Source: Macquaria australasica
Lineage: Eukaryota; Chordata; Actinopteri; Centrarchiformes; Percichthyidae
Assembly: GCA_005408345.1 (NCBI GenBank)
Contig: SEMN01000613.1
Coordinates: 124,001-188,000, forward strand
DNA length: 64,000 bases
Reading direction: 5' to 3'
Both the position numbers and the translations under genes were made by a program. The notes below the pieces were generated by a model. The model ran no database searches, had not been told where the DNA came from, and saw nothing but the letters and a program-made list of their open reading frames with translations. Positions 14,647 through 27,031 of this stretch are shown here, one piece after another. The number at the start of each line of letters is the position of its first letter. Position 1 is the stretch's first letter.

Positions 14647-15939
14647 ACTGTTTTAATGTTTGTTTCTGCAGGTGATACAGAGTGGATTACCCTGGTAAGA
14701 TATTGAAATTGAAAAAGCATTGCTCAGTATACTGTACGTCTATCTTTGGTTACTCTTTTCATGAATATTCAGTCAGTACAAACAGCTACAGTGTACAGGG
14801 TTGTGTGTGTGTTCCCACCGTGCAGGTCGGTGAAGGAGGCCTCCAGCAGCTGGGTGAGGCAGGGGGCCCACGGCTGTCCCGGGGCAGTCTGCTCGCTCTG
14901 GAGGTCCGGGGCCTCCTGGTGCTTCAGCTCCAGCTCCATCAGCTCCAGCACCAAGGTCTCCTGCCGCACCGCCCTCTGGGTGGGAGGTCGGCGCTTAGGG
15001 AGGGGCCGCAGGTCAGGTATGGGGAAACGGAGCCTGAGGACGGCGTGTGGGGAGAGGAGGGTGAAGGAGGAGCACAGCTCACTGCTCTGGGTCTGAGAGG
15101 AAAGAAAGTGAGAAATCTCTTAATATTTATTCATCGATATTGTCTGAACATGGATTTTAAGAACTGATTCAGTCACAGTGTTACAGACAGTAGTCAGTTG
15201 TCTTCTGTCACTGTTGACCACTGAGAAGCTTTACTCGCTGCATAAGGGCGATCCGAAGAAGTACTGAGGAAGTGCTTATTTACTCTTACACCTGGCAATT
15301 TTGCTCATGTTTGTGTCAGCACAAATATAATTGGTCAGACATGACAGTGTTACCTTTTCCATCTTTTTGGTTTCCCATAGTCGTGCTGACATACAATCTG
15401 GATGACTTAAGCCAAAATGACATTCTGTGTGTTTTCTGCCCAGCTATGATCAGTCTGGTTTGTAATACAGACAGGCTGCTGTACAGAAGAACAGCTCAAA
15501 ACCATAATTATTATTATTGTACAGCATACAAAACACAATCTGGTAAATTTCTTTGTTAACCATTTGTTAAACTCCGTAATATTGTCAGATTTCCATATAT
15601 TTCACCAGTTTCAGTTAACATGTGTGCTGATTTGTGTTTTCAGTTGACAGAGTCCATGTTTTCTGTGTTTTAATTGGGTTACTGACTATTGCATTTGATA
15701 ACATTTCTACATTTTTAGGGCCTTTTTGTATATGTGATTAGCTTCTTTATGATGGAATAAAGGTATGTGGGGTTCCACCTGTACGAGTCCAGGTCCAGCA
15801 GTCTGTGTGGGACAGTGGCTGAAGGCTTTGCTCAGGCTCCCCAGGCGACTGAGGACGTCCAGGTCCAGCTCTGCGCTCAGCTCTGCCAGCTCCACCCGCA
15901 CTACACTTTCCCGCCGCACCACCCGCTGTTTACCCTGCC

Positions 15940-15989
<50 letters not shown>

Positions 15990-18900
15990 AAAGGATAAAT
16001 TGATGTATCGGTTTTCTGATAAATTGTTATGTCATCAGTCAGTCGATTTCATTATATATTTTTGTATAACTAATCAATATTACACTAAGGGAAGCCTTTA
16101 CCTGATAAATCTTTCTAATATATCTTACTAGACAGATTCAAGTCTGCATGAATATGTTTATGATCAATGGAATCGTCATACTCCAGGATTTCAGCATACA
16201 GTTTTTATTGGTGCCAAAGCCATTTTTGAGAGTTATGCAGCCTGCTGAGGACACAATTCCAGCAGTAAAAAAAAAAAAATCGAAATATGGATTATTTTTT
16301 TCTTTTGGCAAGAAAGTGATGAAATTTGAGACATTAAAAACTGGCAAAAAATATAGGCTTTTGGAAACTTTAGTCAAAAAAGTTTGGTACTAGTCTTTAA
16401 AATAAAGGTGTCACAATATACATGACATTAAAAACAAAAGTAATAACATGTAACTTTCAAACTAAAAGAGAATCATGAGAAAACAAATACTTGCTGCATT
16501 ACTTTTTAAACTCGTTTCATTTGTAGTCATGCTTCATTTTTAGAATAAGTATTTTTATCCAGTAGTCTTCAATGACACCTGTCAATCCTCAAACATCAGT
16601 CTTTGTCTGGGTCTGGTGTTAACATTGTAACACTAAACTACTTTACCTACTTCACAAACCAGACAAACACTATTTGTAAAGCACATTTTGTATGGTGAAA
16701 TTCAAGACACTTTACACAAAAACAAACTGAAAATGAATTAAAAACAAATATAATCTCTTTGAGATAAGAAAGGTTGTGCACATATCAACTCAGAGTGTGT
16801 GTGTGTGTGTGTGTGCGCGTGTGTGTGTGTATAAATGCGTACCCTACGCAGGTGTTTTTCAGTGAGGCCGTAGTGTAGTTGGGCACATGGTCTGGCTGCA
16901 GCTCCAATTGTGAACAGACCAGCTTTCTGGAACTGAAGCAGCTGGAAGGAGACACACACAGAGACACACTGTTCTCTCAATTCTTCCTTATCAGCTCAGT
17001 AACAGAACAACAAACATGAACGATTTGTTTTGTGGCAAAATAACTTCAATCCCAACAGTCATTTCACATATTATAATTCATGTGATTTTTTAAATGTCCC
17101 TGCATCATGACTCCCCGCTGGCAGTGCAACATATATGACGTTAGTTCTAGTACAAAAGAAAGATGAAGAACAGCTGTGACAGAGGTGTATAATGACCTTA
17201 TGTGATCACTTAGCATTGCTACTGTTTGCACTGCAAACGATACTGCCTACATTTAAAATATAATGACCCAATGTTAGCGGACTAACAAAAAAATAAGATC
17301 TTGGCAAGGAGATGTAATAAAGTCTTACAGTGTGAAAACAGACAGGCAAAGAGATTTTCTACCTCGCTGTACTGAGGCTTTCCATCCGCCCAGAGGCACT
17401 CTAACAGCTCCAGTCTGCTGAAGGAAAGGTCAGAGGTCACGGCCCGACTGTGGCGTCTCCCGCTCCGCATCTCACAAGCAACCTGCACTGCTGCTCCTGT
17501 CACTCTGGGAGGGAGGACGACGAGAATTAGACAGTCACTCTCAGCTAGAAGAAGCTTGTAGAAGCCGCCAACAGCAGTGTGTGTGCGTGTGTGTGTGTTT
17601 GAGTATTGATGACAGCAAGAGTGGGAGTGGAAGCATGATAAACGTAAAGCCAGAGGAGAGGAGAGGAGAAACACACAACTTGATGAAAAAAACAAAACAA
17701 GCAGGCCACATTTGCAATACGGCGTGCTGGAATTTACATAATGTAAAATGATACAAACCTTTCAGTCATTTGTTTACTAAGTAGCGTCTTATTAAGAAAG
17801 GGAAGTACAGGTTTTCCAGTATAGTCAACTTAATCTTCGTATGAGATTTTCAACTTCCACAAGCCTCTTTTTATACCTATAAAAAAAAAAAAAAAAACTA
17901 CAGCCCAAAAATAAGTGCCTTCCTATCTGTAATTGTTGTAAAAGGAAATTAGGTGGGAAGCTATATCCCCATGAAGACAAAATATGTGTTTTTCTACCTG
18001 AGATGGGAGTGTGGGCAGGCCTTGGCAAAGCCACCTCTCAGATGGTGGAAGTCTCTCTCGCTGAACATGCTGTCCTTGAAGAAGGCCAGCTCCCGGAAGA
18101 ACACCTGAGACACCGGAACCAATGACAAGGCTCCGTCAGGCCTAGAGGGCGGGTCCTCCTGCAGTAGGGTTAGGGTGAGCCCGCCAAGGGTCAGACGCAA
18201 CAAAGCATCGGGCTTCAGCTGCTCTGCCTGGCCGCTATGTGAGCGTCCTGCAAGGAAGAGGATGAGAGTTCAGGTTTTTTAAAGACACACTTTGGGAAAA
18301 TATACATATTATGCATAAAATATGACAATAAGGACAAACATCTGTGTAAAGTGGTAATGTGCAGGCCTCATAATTAATACTGAAAGTAAGCAAGGACATT
18401 TTAGTTGTAATTATGTTAAAAAAATAACTTTGACTGAGTTATTCTGCAGTTTAGAGTATAGATTTGAGGACAGTCCAGTGCTTGATATTGCAGACCTACA
18501 GATTCCTTCAAAGTGCTGATATAAAACCTTTACTCAGCACTGCAATGATTTTACCTCTGGTTCGGCAGCTTGACCGGGGTAGACTCGACAGACAGCCCGC
18601 TACAGGATATCTCCTGGGACAGTTCACCATGCCCTGGAAAAATAAAATTGAAGTGGAAAATCAGATTGCTTGTGACAGTTCTGTGTTTGTTGTTGTTCTC
18701 TGTAAGTAGTCTCTGTAAGTTTTTTTTAATTTATTTATTTTTCTTGTTTTGTCTATTTGGGCGTATGGGGTGGGAGGGAAAGAATGGGGAATATGAGGAC
18801 ACTCAGTGTACTGTTATGCTTGTGCGTTAATCTATTGGTGCTGATTATTGTACACTCTTTGCAAATAAAAAGATATATATATATATACACACATATATAT

Positions 18901-19143
18901 ATATATATACACACATATATACACATACATATATATATATATATACACATACATATATAGGGATATATATATATATATATATATAATAATACACACACAC
19001 ACATATATATATATATACATATATACACATATATACACACACACACATATATATATATGAGCCACATATACACATATATGAGCATATTATTACAGCATAT
19101 ATATACATATATTATACATATTACATATATTATTATTGTTTTT

Positions 19144-19176
<33 letters not shown>

Positions 19177-19197
19177 CATACATATATATACATACAC

Positions 19198-19228
<31 letters not shown>

Positions 19229-20278
19229 CACACATACATATACACATACACACATAATTCCATAAAATATCTTGCGCTAATTCTGCTTTGTAAACACGTG
19301 CACAATGTATATTTAATTTCTATATTTAAAAACATAAATGTAACATTTAACATTAAATTACTAATATAATAATATTTTCAGTAATATTAAATGACACCAA
19401 TATTGATGATCTAGAAAGCTTAAGCTTATTGTGTTTATCAAGGGGAGAAAAAAAAAATCAAGGAAATCACCTTCCGTTTTCTGATGGCCATCTGCCAAAT
19501 GCTTAAACTGTAAACACGCACGCACGCACATGTAGGCTGTACCTGTGCAGACAGCGCTGCAGGCTGTGTGAGGCTGGCTAGACTGTGTGTAGAGGACTCC
19601 ATGTCACTGTCTGAGAGCTCGCTGCTGGAGCGCACAGACGTCACGCTACTGGTCATCCCAGCAGGACCCATGGAGTAAAACATTTCTGCAGGTACACACA
19701 CACACACAAAGTGTGACAAGTTAAACACTACAATGTACACAAACACTTCATGGCACATTGCTGCAGGGAAAGGAGCAGCAGGAGTGTTTTGTGATCAGCA
19801 GCACTCTTCTTATTTAACACTAAAGGTTCACACCTCCACACCACCTTGGTTTCTCATTGAACTGACAGCCAAAAACAACCTAAGATTGTGGCTTTGCATT
19901 TTATACAGCCTAGCTAAAGACAGATTTTACATTTTTATTTTAAAGGGAAAACTTTCTCGATTTCTACCCACAGTGGCTGGCATGGTTACAAACTACATGC
20001 CTTTAGGAGCAGGCCTGCTGAGTGACAGACCTCAGAGTGACAGACAATTTATAAGTGGACCTTTGCTGCTTTGTGTACCTCCATTCTCCAGGCCGGTGAT
20101 GTAGGGCTCCAGGTCGGCTTCAGTATCCCACTCCTCGTCTCTGGGACTGGAGCCCAGCTGCTTACTGAGGTCGTCCTCAATCAATCGCAGGTCGTCCGAG
20201 TCTAACGGGCGACTGTGCACTCCACCACACTTAGTCTCTGTCTCTGGGGGAGAGAGGACAGAGAAATGGCTTTATGAA

Positions 20279-20319
<41 letters not shown>

Positions 20320-23300
20320 AAGACACAGCTCGAGGCAGAGTGTGACCTCACATTTATGAGGCTCTGAACTGCAGAGGAAACAGCACAGGCTTATTGTCTG
20401 TGTCTAAGCGTGTCTGTTCAGAGTCCTCCGGCCTTTGAGGAGGTTTACATTATGTATTGCTAAAGCCTGCAGGCACCCGATCACCTCCTAGTTTCTAGAC
20501 ACAGAAGAAATAATGAATAAGTAGTGATTTTGTGGTTTTACTTTGTGAGTGCATGCATGAACATAAGCATCATGAGTACATTTTACTCATCATAAGCACT
20601 AAGGACGGACATAAACAAGCATTTCCTATTTTATTTGTTAACATAAACTCTGAAAGCTTAAGTCCATTTGATTATAACTTAGTCATGTTATCATAACAGA
20701 CCTCGCTATGACCTGACTATACGCTGACTGGTTCTTGGTCATCAGCCAGCTGAAGCTGACCAAATCACCACCATCTTTTAAATCACAGAGGCACATAACT
20801 TGTCTTGTTTCAGGCCATAATCGCCACAATATATTGAACATAACCTTTAATGCTGATAAAATCCAAGAATCAGAAATACAATTTCAATCTCAGTCAAATT
20901 GTGATCATATATGGAACGTTTAATGGCAAAAGTCAAACTGAAATGGCAGGTGTAACCCTGGCCTGGGATTGGTGCATGTTCAACACAGTGGCTGTGTTTT
21001 ACTGTACCAATGTCTATGCAGAGGGCCGACAGCAGGTCTGTCAGGTGGGTTATTTGATCTGGAGACAGCAGCATGTGGACACAGCCCACCTTCCCATCCA
21101 ACTCCAACTGATGAACAAAAAGAATCAGACAGGATGCAGAAGTCAACATGAGAGAACAGCTGCATTTACTAATCCTTCAGTATGCTACAATATGCACACA
21201 CACCTTTGGTCCAGGCAGCATGTCGTTCTGTTTGATCTTGACGGTGGTCTCGATGAAACCGGAGCAGCTTCCTATGAGCAGCGGCTGAGATGGAGGACAT
21301 GGAGGGGATGTCTGGGGCTTTGCCTTTTCTTCCTCTTCCTCCTCCTCCTCCTCCTCATCTTCATCTTCTTCTTCCTTCTCCTCCTCCTCTCCTTCACTTG
21401 CGGTGGCTGATTCAGGGTGTTCCTCCTCAGAAGAACCCTAACAAATGAGAAGAAATCTGTGACCATTTCTCGTTATAAATTATATTGATGTTTTTGTATG
21501 TTGTTTGTTTCCCTCCCTTCTGTTTGTGTCTGCACTGTCAGTATAGTTGGAGACATCATGGCACATTTTCTTTCTTTACAATAAGCCATCTGCAGCCATT
21601 TATTCATATACAAAATAAACTTCCTAAGAGCAAGAAGATCCACAGTGATGTTCAGTTTACAAATGAACACATGTATGCACAGATTGCCACTGTCAAGAAA
21701 CAAACTTGCATTTTACATAAAAACAAATGTAAGTGGTAATTACTTTGTTACTTTGCAACAGTAGCAAAAGAGAAAAGTTAATCGTGTTCACTGTAGGAGT
21801 AAGAAACGGGAGAAATAAAGCAAAAGAAAGAAGAAAATAAATGTAAAAATAGATATAAAGATTACACATAAAGAATCCTTAGCGGTGTGGTGTCCATCAC
21901 CTGAACTGTGCCGATGCTGTCGTAGTGCAGCTGAACAGCGCTCAGCTGAAGGATCTTGTGCAGGAAGGCGGGTGGCTGGTGGATGTCGACAGGCACGGCA
22001 GTCTGGTTGGCTGGATCTCGCACCGCCTCGTCAAAGTACTCCAGCCTGGAGCAACACCATGCAAACAAACACCCACATTATTTAGCGCCATGACAAAAAT
22101 GAAATCCAGTGCATACAGGAAAAAGCAATCATGTGAAGAACTGAGAGGAAAAAGGCTGCTGTCCCTCTAGTGCAAATGAAGAAGCAGCCACACCTGCACT
22201 GCGAAAGCAAACAAAGTGGTTTAAACTCACAGTGTCATTGGTATAAGGCATAGAACTCTATCAAATTGTTCATGGAAATTATACCATATATTTTATATAT
22301 ATTAAAATGATGACATACTGATCAATACAAGTAGCACTTTTATTTGCACAAATCATGATTATTATTTTATCTATAGCCATACAACCAGTTAACCACCTGG
22401 CTCTCCACAGGCACCGTGGCTGTGGCCACACTACACATATTCATCAATGTCAAGGTGACATACTCCCCTGACATCCCATATTGACGACACCTTAAGCACA
22501 GCTTGCAGTTATTTGCAGCCACTGATAAAACCCTGTTCAGGTGAATCACCTCTTCAATACTGACCTTGTTTAAAATGAGCTTAACACTGAGGCTGTCTGA
22601 CAATACAAGGCCAAGCAGTGCAAGTTCATAACTTATCTGCTGATGAGCAGAGAAGATGAAATCTAATTCTTGGCTTCCATTTTGTTTTCCCTCTCCCCTG
22701 ACTGTAAGATAACTGCTGATGTGGGAGAGTTACAATATTACTGATCACAGAAAGACATTTTAGCACCCCATTGTGAGTGATGACAAGTGAAATACAACAA
22801 AAAAGGAGCTGTGGGTATAAATCTGGCTTTTGTTTGAATGGCAGAAAAGATTAAGAAAAGTATGCTGACCACTATGTTTCAGCTCATCCTGTGCATCATT
22901 TTCTTTGTTTTTAAAAAGTGCTTCAGATCCAGTTTGTGTTTCAGTTTGTAAACAGTGTAATGTAAAACAATTGCAAAAACTATAAATGAAAAAGAAAGTG
23001 ATGATTTCATAAATGATGCATTGATTTCAACTAGTTAGAAAGCAAAATGTAATAGTTTATCACAACTACCTTATATATTTTTGGTCTGATCAGGCCTCAA
23101 AAGACAAAGAAAAAACTGTTCAGCTGATTCTTTACCAAAGAAAACAGAGCAGAAATGAAGATGAGAGGGGGAGACTGTTTAGTTTCCCAGTTATAACAGG
23201 AGGCCCTTTTCTATGTGATTCTACCGTACAGTGTAATTCATTAAAAGGCAACTCAGGTAGGATTTTCTATAAATATATTACTGCCAAATGAACTGTAAAA

Positions 23301-25299
23301 GTGACCTTTGAAGTTGCATTTCAAAAAGCCCCATGAGCTGCTCTCTATCAGCAGTAGCATAAGTTAAGTGTTTCTGTTTTTGAGAATGTACCCATTAGTA
23401 TCTCAAAATGTGATGAATGCAAATGAACTACAGTCTGTATAAATCCAATGTTTACTATAGTATTATCAAGGAAAACACAGATTTTATAAAATACAAAATA
23501 AAGGAGACAAAATCATGAAGGAGGTGCAATAATCAAAAGGTCTAGAAAATAAATAGTCAGCTCATTTCTAGGACCTACCGTTTGATGTGCACCTCTAAGG
23601 CAACGCCTGTTTCCAGGTCCAGGGGCTGGTGCTCAATGCGAACGATTGTGTCTATGAAGGTGACTTTAATACGACGAAGGACTGCAAACACAGAAGAGAT
23701 GGGAGACATGCAAAGGTTCATTAGCACCGATCTTTCATATTAGATTAGGTTATTCATAGGAGAGTGCACTTTATTACTGTGGGGACATTTTGATGTCTGT
23801 ATGTTGACACTGTCACTTCCTTGCAAAGGCGGGACACACACAGCTTTGACTCACCTGTCTCAATGGTTTGTGCAAACATCTCAAGCCCTTCCAGCTGGGC
23901 AGGTGGCTCCTCGGACGCCTCAGGGGGATCCTTCAGACACTCCTGAGCCAGCTGCATGCTGGAGGTCATGCTTGATGACCAGCCCTGGGAGTCCCAACCC
24001 CCACCTGAGCGCAAACAAAACCACATGGGGTTCAGGGATTTCTGTACTTCAGGGCTACTGTGTAAATGATTTATTATTGAAGATTCAAGGCTTGCAATTG
24101 CCATTTACTCTCTTGTACCTATTTTCTTTTCTTTTACTAAAGAAAAAAGATTAAATTATTAATTGAGAAAATAATCTGCATATTAATTGATTAGTTGCAG
24201 CCAGTGGTTTGATTAAAAGAGCACACAAAGGTCTTCACAAATGACAAATGGACTTGTAGTGATCCTGCCTGGATGCTTGGAAGCCTCCACCCTGATGTGT
24301 ACATCTTTCTCTATTGCACTTAAATATCAAATCTTACCAAGTGGACACTTATCTATGCTCACCTGCATGACAAGAGCGCTACGTCAGGACAGTTTGGGGT
24401 GAATAGTAATAACAGGGACAAATTAATCTACACACTCATCCAACTGAGACAGCATGGGTAGATCTGATAAACCCTGGAAGATCATCTCACTCAACCCGTG
24501 GCTGATGTTTAGTGTGCCAAGTGGAAGTTCCAAGAGGAAATCAAGAAGTTGTTTCTAAGTGAACTTACTGGTGCGGTACTTGGGTCGACATGTTATCTGA
24601 AGACCAGAGACTTCTAAGGTGCAGTGATCAGTCAGGAGAGCTTGCCAGGGGATGGTCACCGCTATGCTGCTCACGAAGCCATCCACTATCTCCAGAGGAG
24701 CCCCGAGAGACTCCAAAAGCTCATTGACCGCCTGAAGTAAAGAAGAAGCAGTCAGTAAGAAATACAAAGTGAAAGAAATTGGAAAAACTGGTTTCATATT
24801 AGTCTCATCACTCTGATGTAGACTTATAAAGCAAATGAAATGTTCAGCCAACATGGCAGGGGGAAATATATCTAATCTGAATGTTCAGACACTAGAGAGG
24901 GATGCAGTTAATCTGGGGGGCTGGTGATGTGTTCCCCATAAGTGCATTTCCTCGAAGAAATGCGAGCTAGGCTAAGAGCATGACGTTGGAGATTGTTGTT
25001 GAACTCGAGTGCAGTTGCGAAACAGTCGAGGGTGCCTGAGTCCGACAAAAACACACGATGACTGCTGCTGCTGCTGCTGCGGTGCCAAGTCGACAGCCAC
25101 CGTCTCTCCTCTCTGTTTAAAAACTCACCCAGACATCGAGGTTGATTTCCTTGATAACGCCGCTGCCGTTGTACAGGTCCAAGCCGAGCTGGTCCAAGCT
25201 CAGTCGTTCCTGCAGAAAGTGACCGAGGTAGTGCTGTAAGAGGTACCGACAGGCCCGCTTTTTGATTGAGCCTGACCAGGGGAAAAGCCAGCGAGACAT
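1293..25299 (-). CDS. atg2a: Autophagy-related protein 2 homolog A (lipid transfer protein), about 42 exons
   Basis: Atg2 proteins are rod-shaped bridges that move phospholipid from the ER to the growing phagophore together with WIPI4 and ATG9. Exon 1 (25129-25299) starts MSRWLFPWSGSIKKRACRYL, the N-terminal chorein region; the ATG is at 25299. Exons then run down to 1293 (TGA), for example about 24568-24733, 23867-24008, 23579-23682, 21893-22045, 21203-21437, 19530-19684, 18000-18250, 17365-17508, 15765-15934, 14825-15095, 13470-13613, 12655-12811, 11337-11522, 9876-9980, 7055-7235, 5555-5785, 4510-4735, 2035-2185, 1690-1853 and 1293-1530. The C terminus reads GGMRNQIKPDARKEDFLKWR, which matches ATG2A rather than ATG2B as I recall them. 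The LC3/GABARAP-interacting core FCIL is kept (exon at about 5920-6145). Oddities are an acidic insertion (exon at 21203-21437) and HFS in place of YFS in the WIPI-binding segment. Expected product is about 1,950 residues; some exon edges are approximate. Confidence 0.95.
4800..5040. mobile_element. Fold-back repeat with long inverted arms
   Basis: The left arm (about 4801-4870) and right arm (about 4985-5040) are near-perfect reverse complements: ATACCCTTATTCGCTT and GATCAATACCACTC on the left face AAGCGAATAAGAGTAT and GAGTGGTATCGATC on the right. The middle contains GCATAAAGACTGGAAGCAGG. I recognise this as a very common dispersed teleost repeat, probably a non-autonomous DNA element; the superfamily is not determined. 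It lies in an atg2a intron. Confidence 0.75.
12485..12605. mobile_element. Fragment of the CAAGTC-rich hAT-like repeat
   Basis: It has dense CAAGTC / GAGTCC words (CAAGTCCCAAGTCAAGTT, CAACTCGAGTCCGACTCAAG) like the complete element at 51097-51626. No terminal inverted repeats or target duplication could be defined, so this is a degraded fragment in an atg2a intron. Confidence 0.65.
14587..14644 (+). repeat. (TATC)n tail, probably a LINE or SINE 3' end
   Basis: About 14.5 copies of TATC directly follow GGGATTAATAAAG. An AATAAAG-type end followed by a short tandem tail is typical of fish L2-like LINE or SINE 3' ends, so the unique sequence just upstream (from about 14500) may be retroposon-derived. 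Located in an atg2a intron. Confidence 0.8.
15941..15986. repeat. (AC)23 microsatellite forming a 3' splice-site tract
   Basis: On the minus strand this is (GT)23 followed by TTGGCAG and the start of an atg2a exon at 15934 (GGTAAACAGC...). The repeat occupies the place where the polypyrimidine tract should be. Confidence 0.9.
18872..19257. repeat. Long compound (AT)n/(AC)n microsatellite
   Basis: About 385 bp of alternating AT and AC tracts in an atg2a intron, preceded by GCAAATAAAAAG, which may be a poly(A)-like end of an old retroposon. The open frames crossing it read only Tyr/Ile/Cys/Val or Thr/His/Ile repeats and are artefacts. Confidence 0.95.
20281..20319. repeat. (TG)n(AG)n compound microsatellite
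   Basis: TG tract followed by an AG tract, in the atg2a intron just upstream (coding sense) of the exon ending near 20243. Confidence 0.9.
24150..24203 (+). mobile_element. Fragment of a GTTGCAGCC-ended repeat
   Basis: AAATAATCTGCATATTAATT and GATTAGTTGCAGCC resemble the right end of the element at 57346-57695 (AATAATCAACAGATTAATTG ... GTTGCAGCCCT), in the same orientation. Only about 50 bp remain, in an atg2a intron. Confidence 0.5.
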
Positions 25300-25760
25300 A
25301 GGGCCAGAGAGAGCGGGGAGAGGGAGCGAAGAGGTGGCGGAGGAGAACGAGTGCGAGTACAGTCCTCTGGCAACTGCATAACAGACAAACAACTAAGTGT
25401 GCAGCAACAAGGAATGAGCCACAGCTAGCTATAGGGGGCTAAGGAAGGGGTAAACCGTAACTCTAGTTCTCCCCTAGGCTTGACACAAAAACTCGAAAAT
25501 CCTTTGTGTCAGGACCGGCGAGACGTTACTCCAACTGTCTGTAGCTGTCTCGGCTCATATTTTCGGTACGTTTCTGTCGAAGTCGAGCGGCGGGTCCCGT
25601 CGGTGCGGATCTCTTGTTTCAGGGTTGTTTATTGTTATCACACGCCAACTGATGGTATGGGCAACGTACGTGCGTCGTGCGTCACGCGTCACAGAGACGA
25701 AAGGCAAAACCCGGAAGAGGGAGCTGTGACGGTCCGACGCCACCTTTGTAAGGTCAACAG
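25300..25760 (-). promoter_or_regulatory. atg2a 5' UTR and CpG-rich promoter region
   Basis: The sequence upstream of the atg2a start codon is locally CpG-rich (ACGTACGTGCGTCGTGCGTC near 25665, CACGCGTCAC near 25683), unlike the AT-rich sequence beyond 25800. This fits a housekeeping promoter. The transcription start was not determined, and no TATA box is evident. Confidence 0.5.
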
Positions 25761-27031
25761 TTTTTTGTAAATCTATCAAACATGAGAGACAAAACTAAGT
25801 AAAATTAAAATAAATATTTCGATGACAGCTATACAAAAGTTACAGCTGGTGGGAGTATTCATGGGGAATTTGCTTATTACATTATTAAACGATAAAATTA
25901 GATTTACACAGAATATCTTTCACATACTTTATTATAATCAATAAAAGGCTGCCATATATTGTAAAAGGTTTTTCTCAACCAATGTCATTTTCTTAAGTTG
26001 TATAGAATTAATAAATTCTGTAATCTGCACTGAAACTGGCTCGCGGTCTAATGATTTCCGTTTGTGTTACACACATTTTGGCCAATAAGACTTCAACAGC
26101 ATTTCCATGACTAAGGCATATATTGGTGATCCAGGAGACAATTTTAGGGTCCACTGGGAAATTAAAAGATACTTCTAAATTTTTTTGCATCTGTTTTAAA
26201 ACAATAAACCAAGCTTTATATGCTTTTGTGACAATATGGGTTCCTACATAGCAATCTAATTTAAAAAAAAAAAATTGTGAAGACATATGACCTGTGTCAG
26301 CAATATAACAGCTTTAAATAATTTAGATTTTTATATTATTTTTATTTTCCCCATACATTTTCCTCTGGCAGTGGTGAACTTAATTAATGGTACTGTATGT
26401 TGCATAGCTTTGGGGACAAAAGGAAAATGTTTAATGTGATAACTATGTTGTTAAACTCATTACGTCCACTTATTTGCATTTTCTTTTCAGGAGCTTTCAT
26501 CAGCATGTCAGTCTTCCTCAGCAGATGGAGTTTGCTCAGCTGTCATTAAGACAAGTGTCTAACTTTATATTGATGTAGACCATGAGAAGTGGTTGAAAGC
26601 TCCAGAAAAAGCTAGCAAGTTTTGGAGAAACTAGCATTTCCAAGGTCAAAAATGAACTTTCCACCTCATTGTGGATAAAGAGAAATGTATCAGTTGTGTA
26701 ACAAAATTTTTTTTTATTGTTAAACATAATACAACAAATCAAGGTGAACACAAATTAAATCACTGGCCAATTCTCTTTATTTCTATGAAAACATGTAGTG
26801 ATCTCTATACAAATGACCAAAAAAAACTAAAGTTACATTGACCAAAAATTGTCATAACATCAGTCTTTAGGGCATACAGTTGACATTTGGCTGTTAAAAC
26901 AAAACAGTTTACATAAGTAAACTTGATCTATATTATTTTTAATAAAAGAAAACGCAAAGAGTAAAGGATAAAACAAAAGCCATAAATAAAATTACTGAAG
27001 ATTTTATTTCACAGAAGTATGATTCAACTCT
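25761..27031 (-). other. Intergenic region and nxf1 3' UTR
   Basis: AT-rich sequence between the nxf1 stop codon and the atg2a promoter; both genes read leftward. Candidate minus-strand AATAAA signals are at 27003-27008 and 26776-26781. Nothing else recognisable is seen. Confidence 0.5.

Noticed and set aside
18753..19369. Several overlapping open frames on both strands
   Set aside because: They are translations of the AT/AC microsatellite and have no coding character.
22367..22603. 78-codon minus-strand frame in an atg2a intron
   Set aside because: No recognisable family and not needed for the atg2a frame; too short to call a transposon relic.
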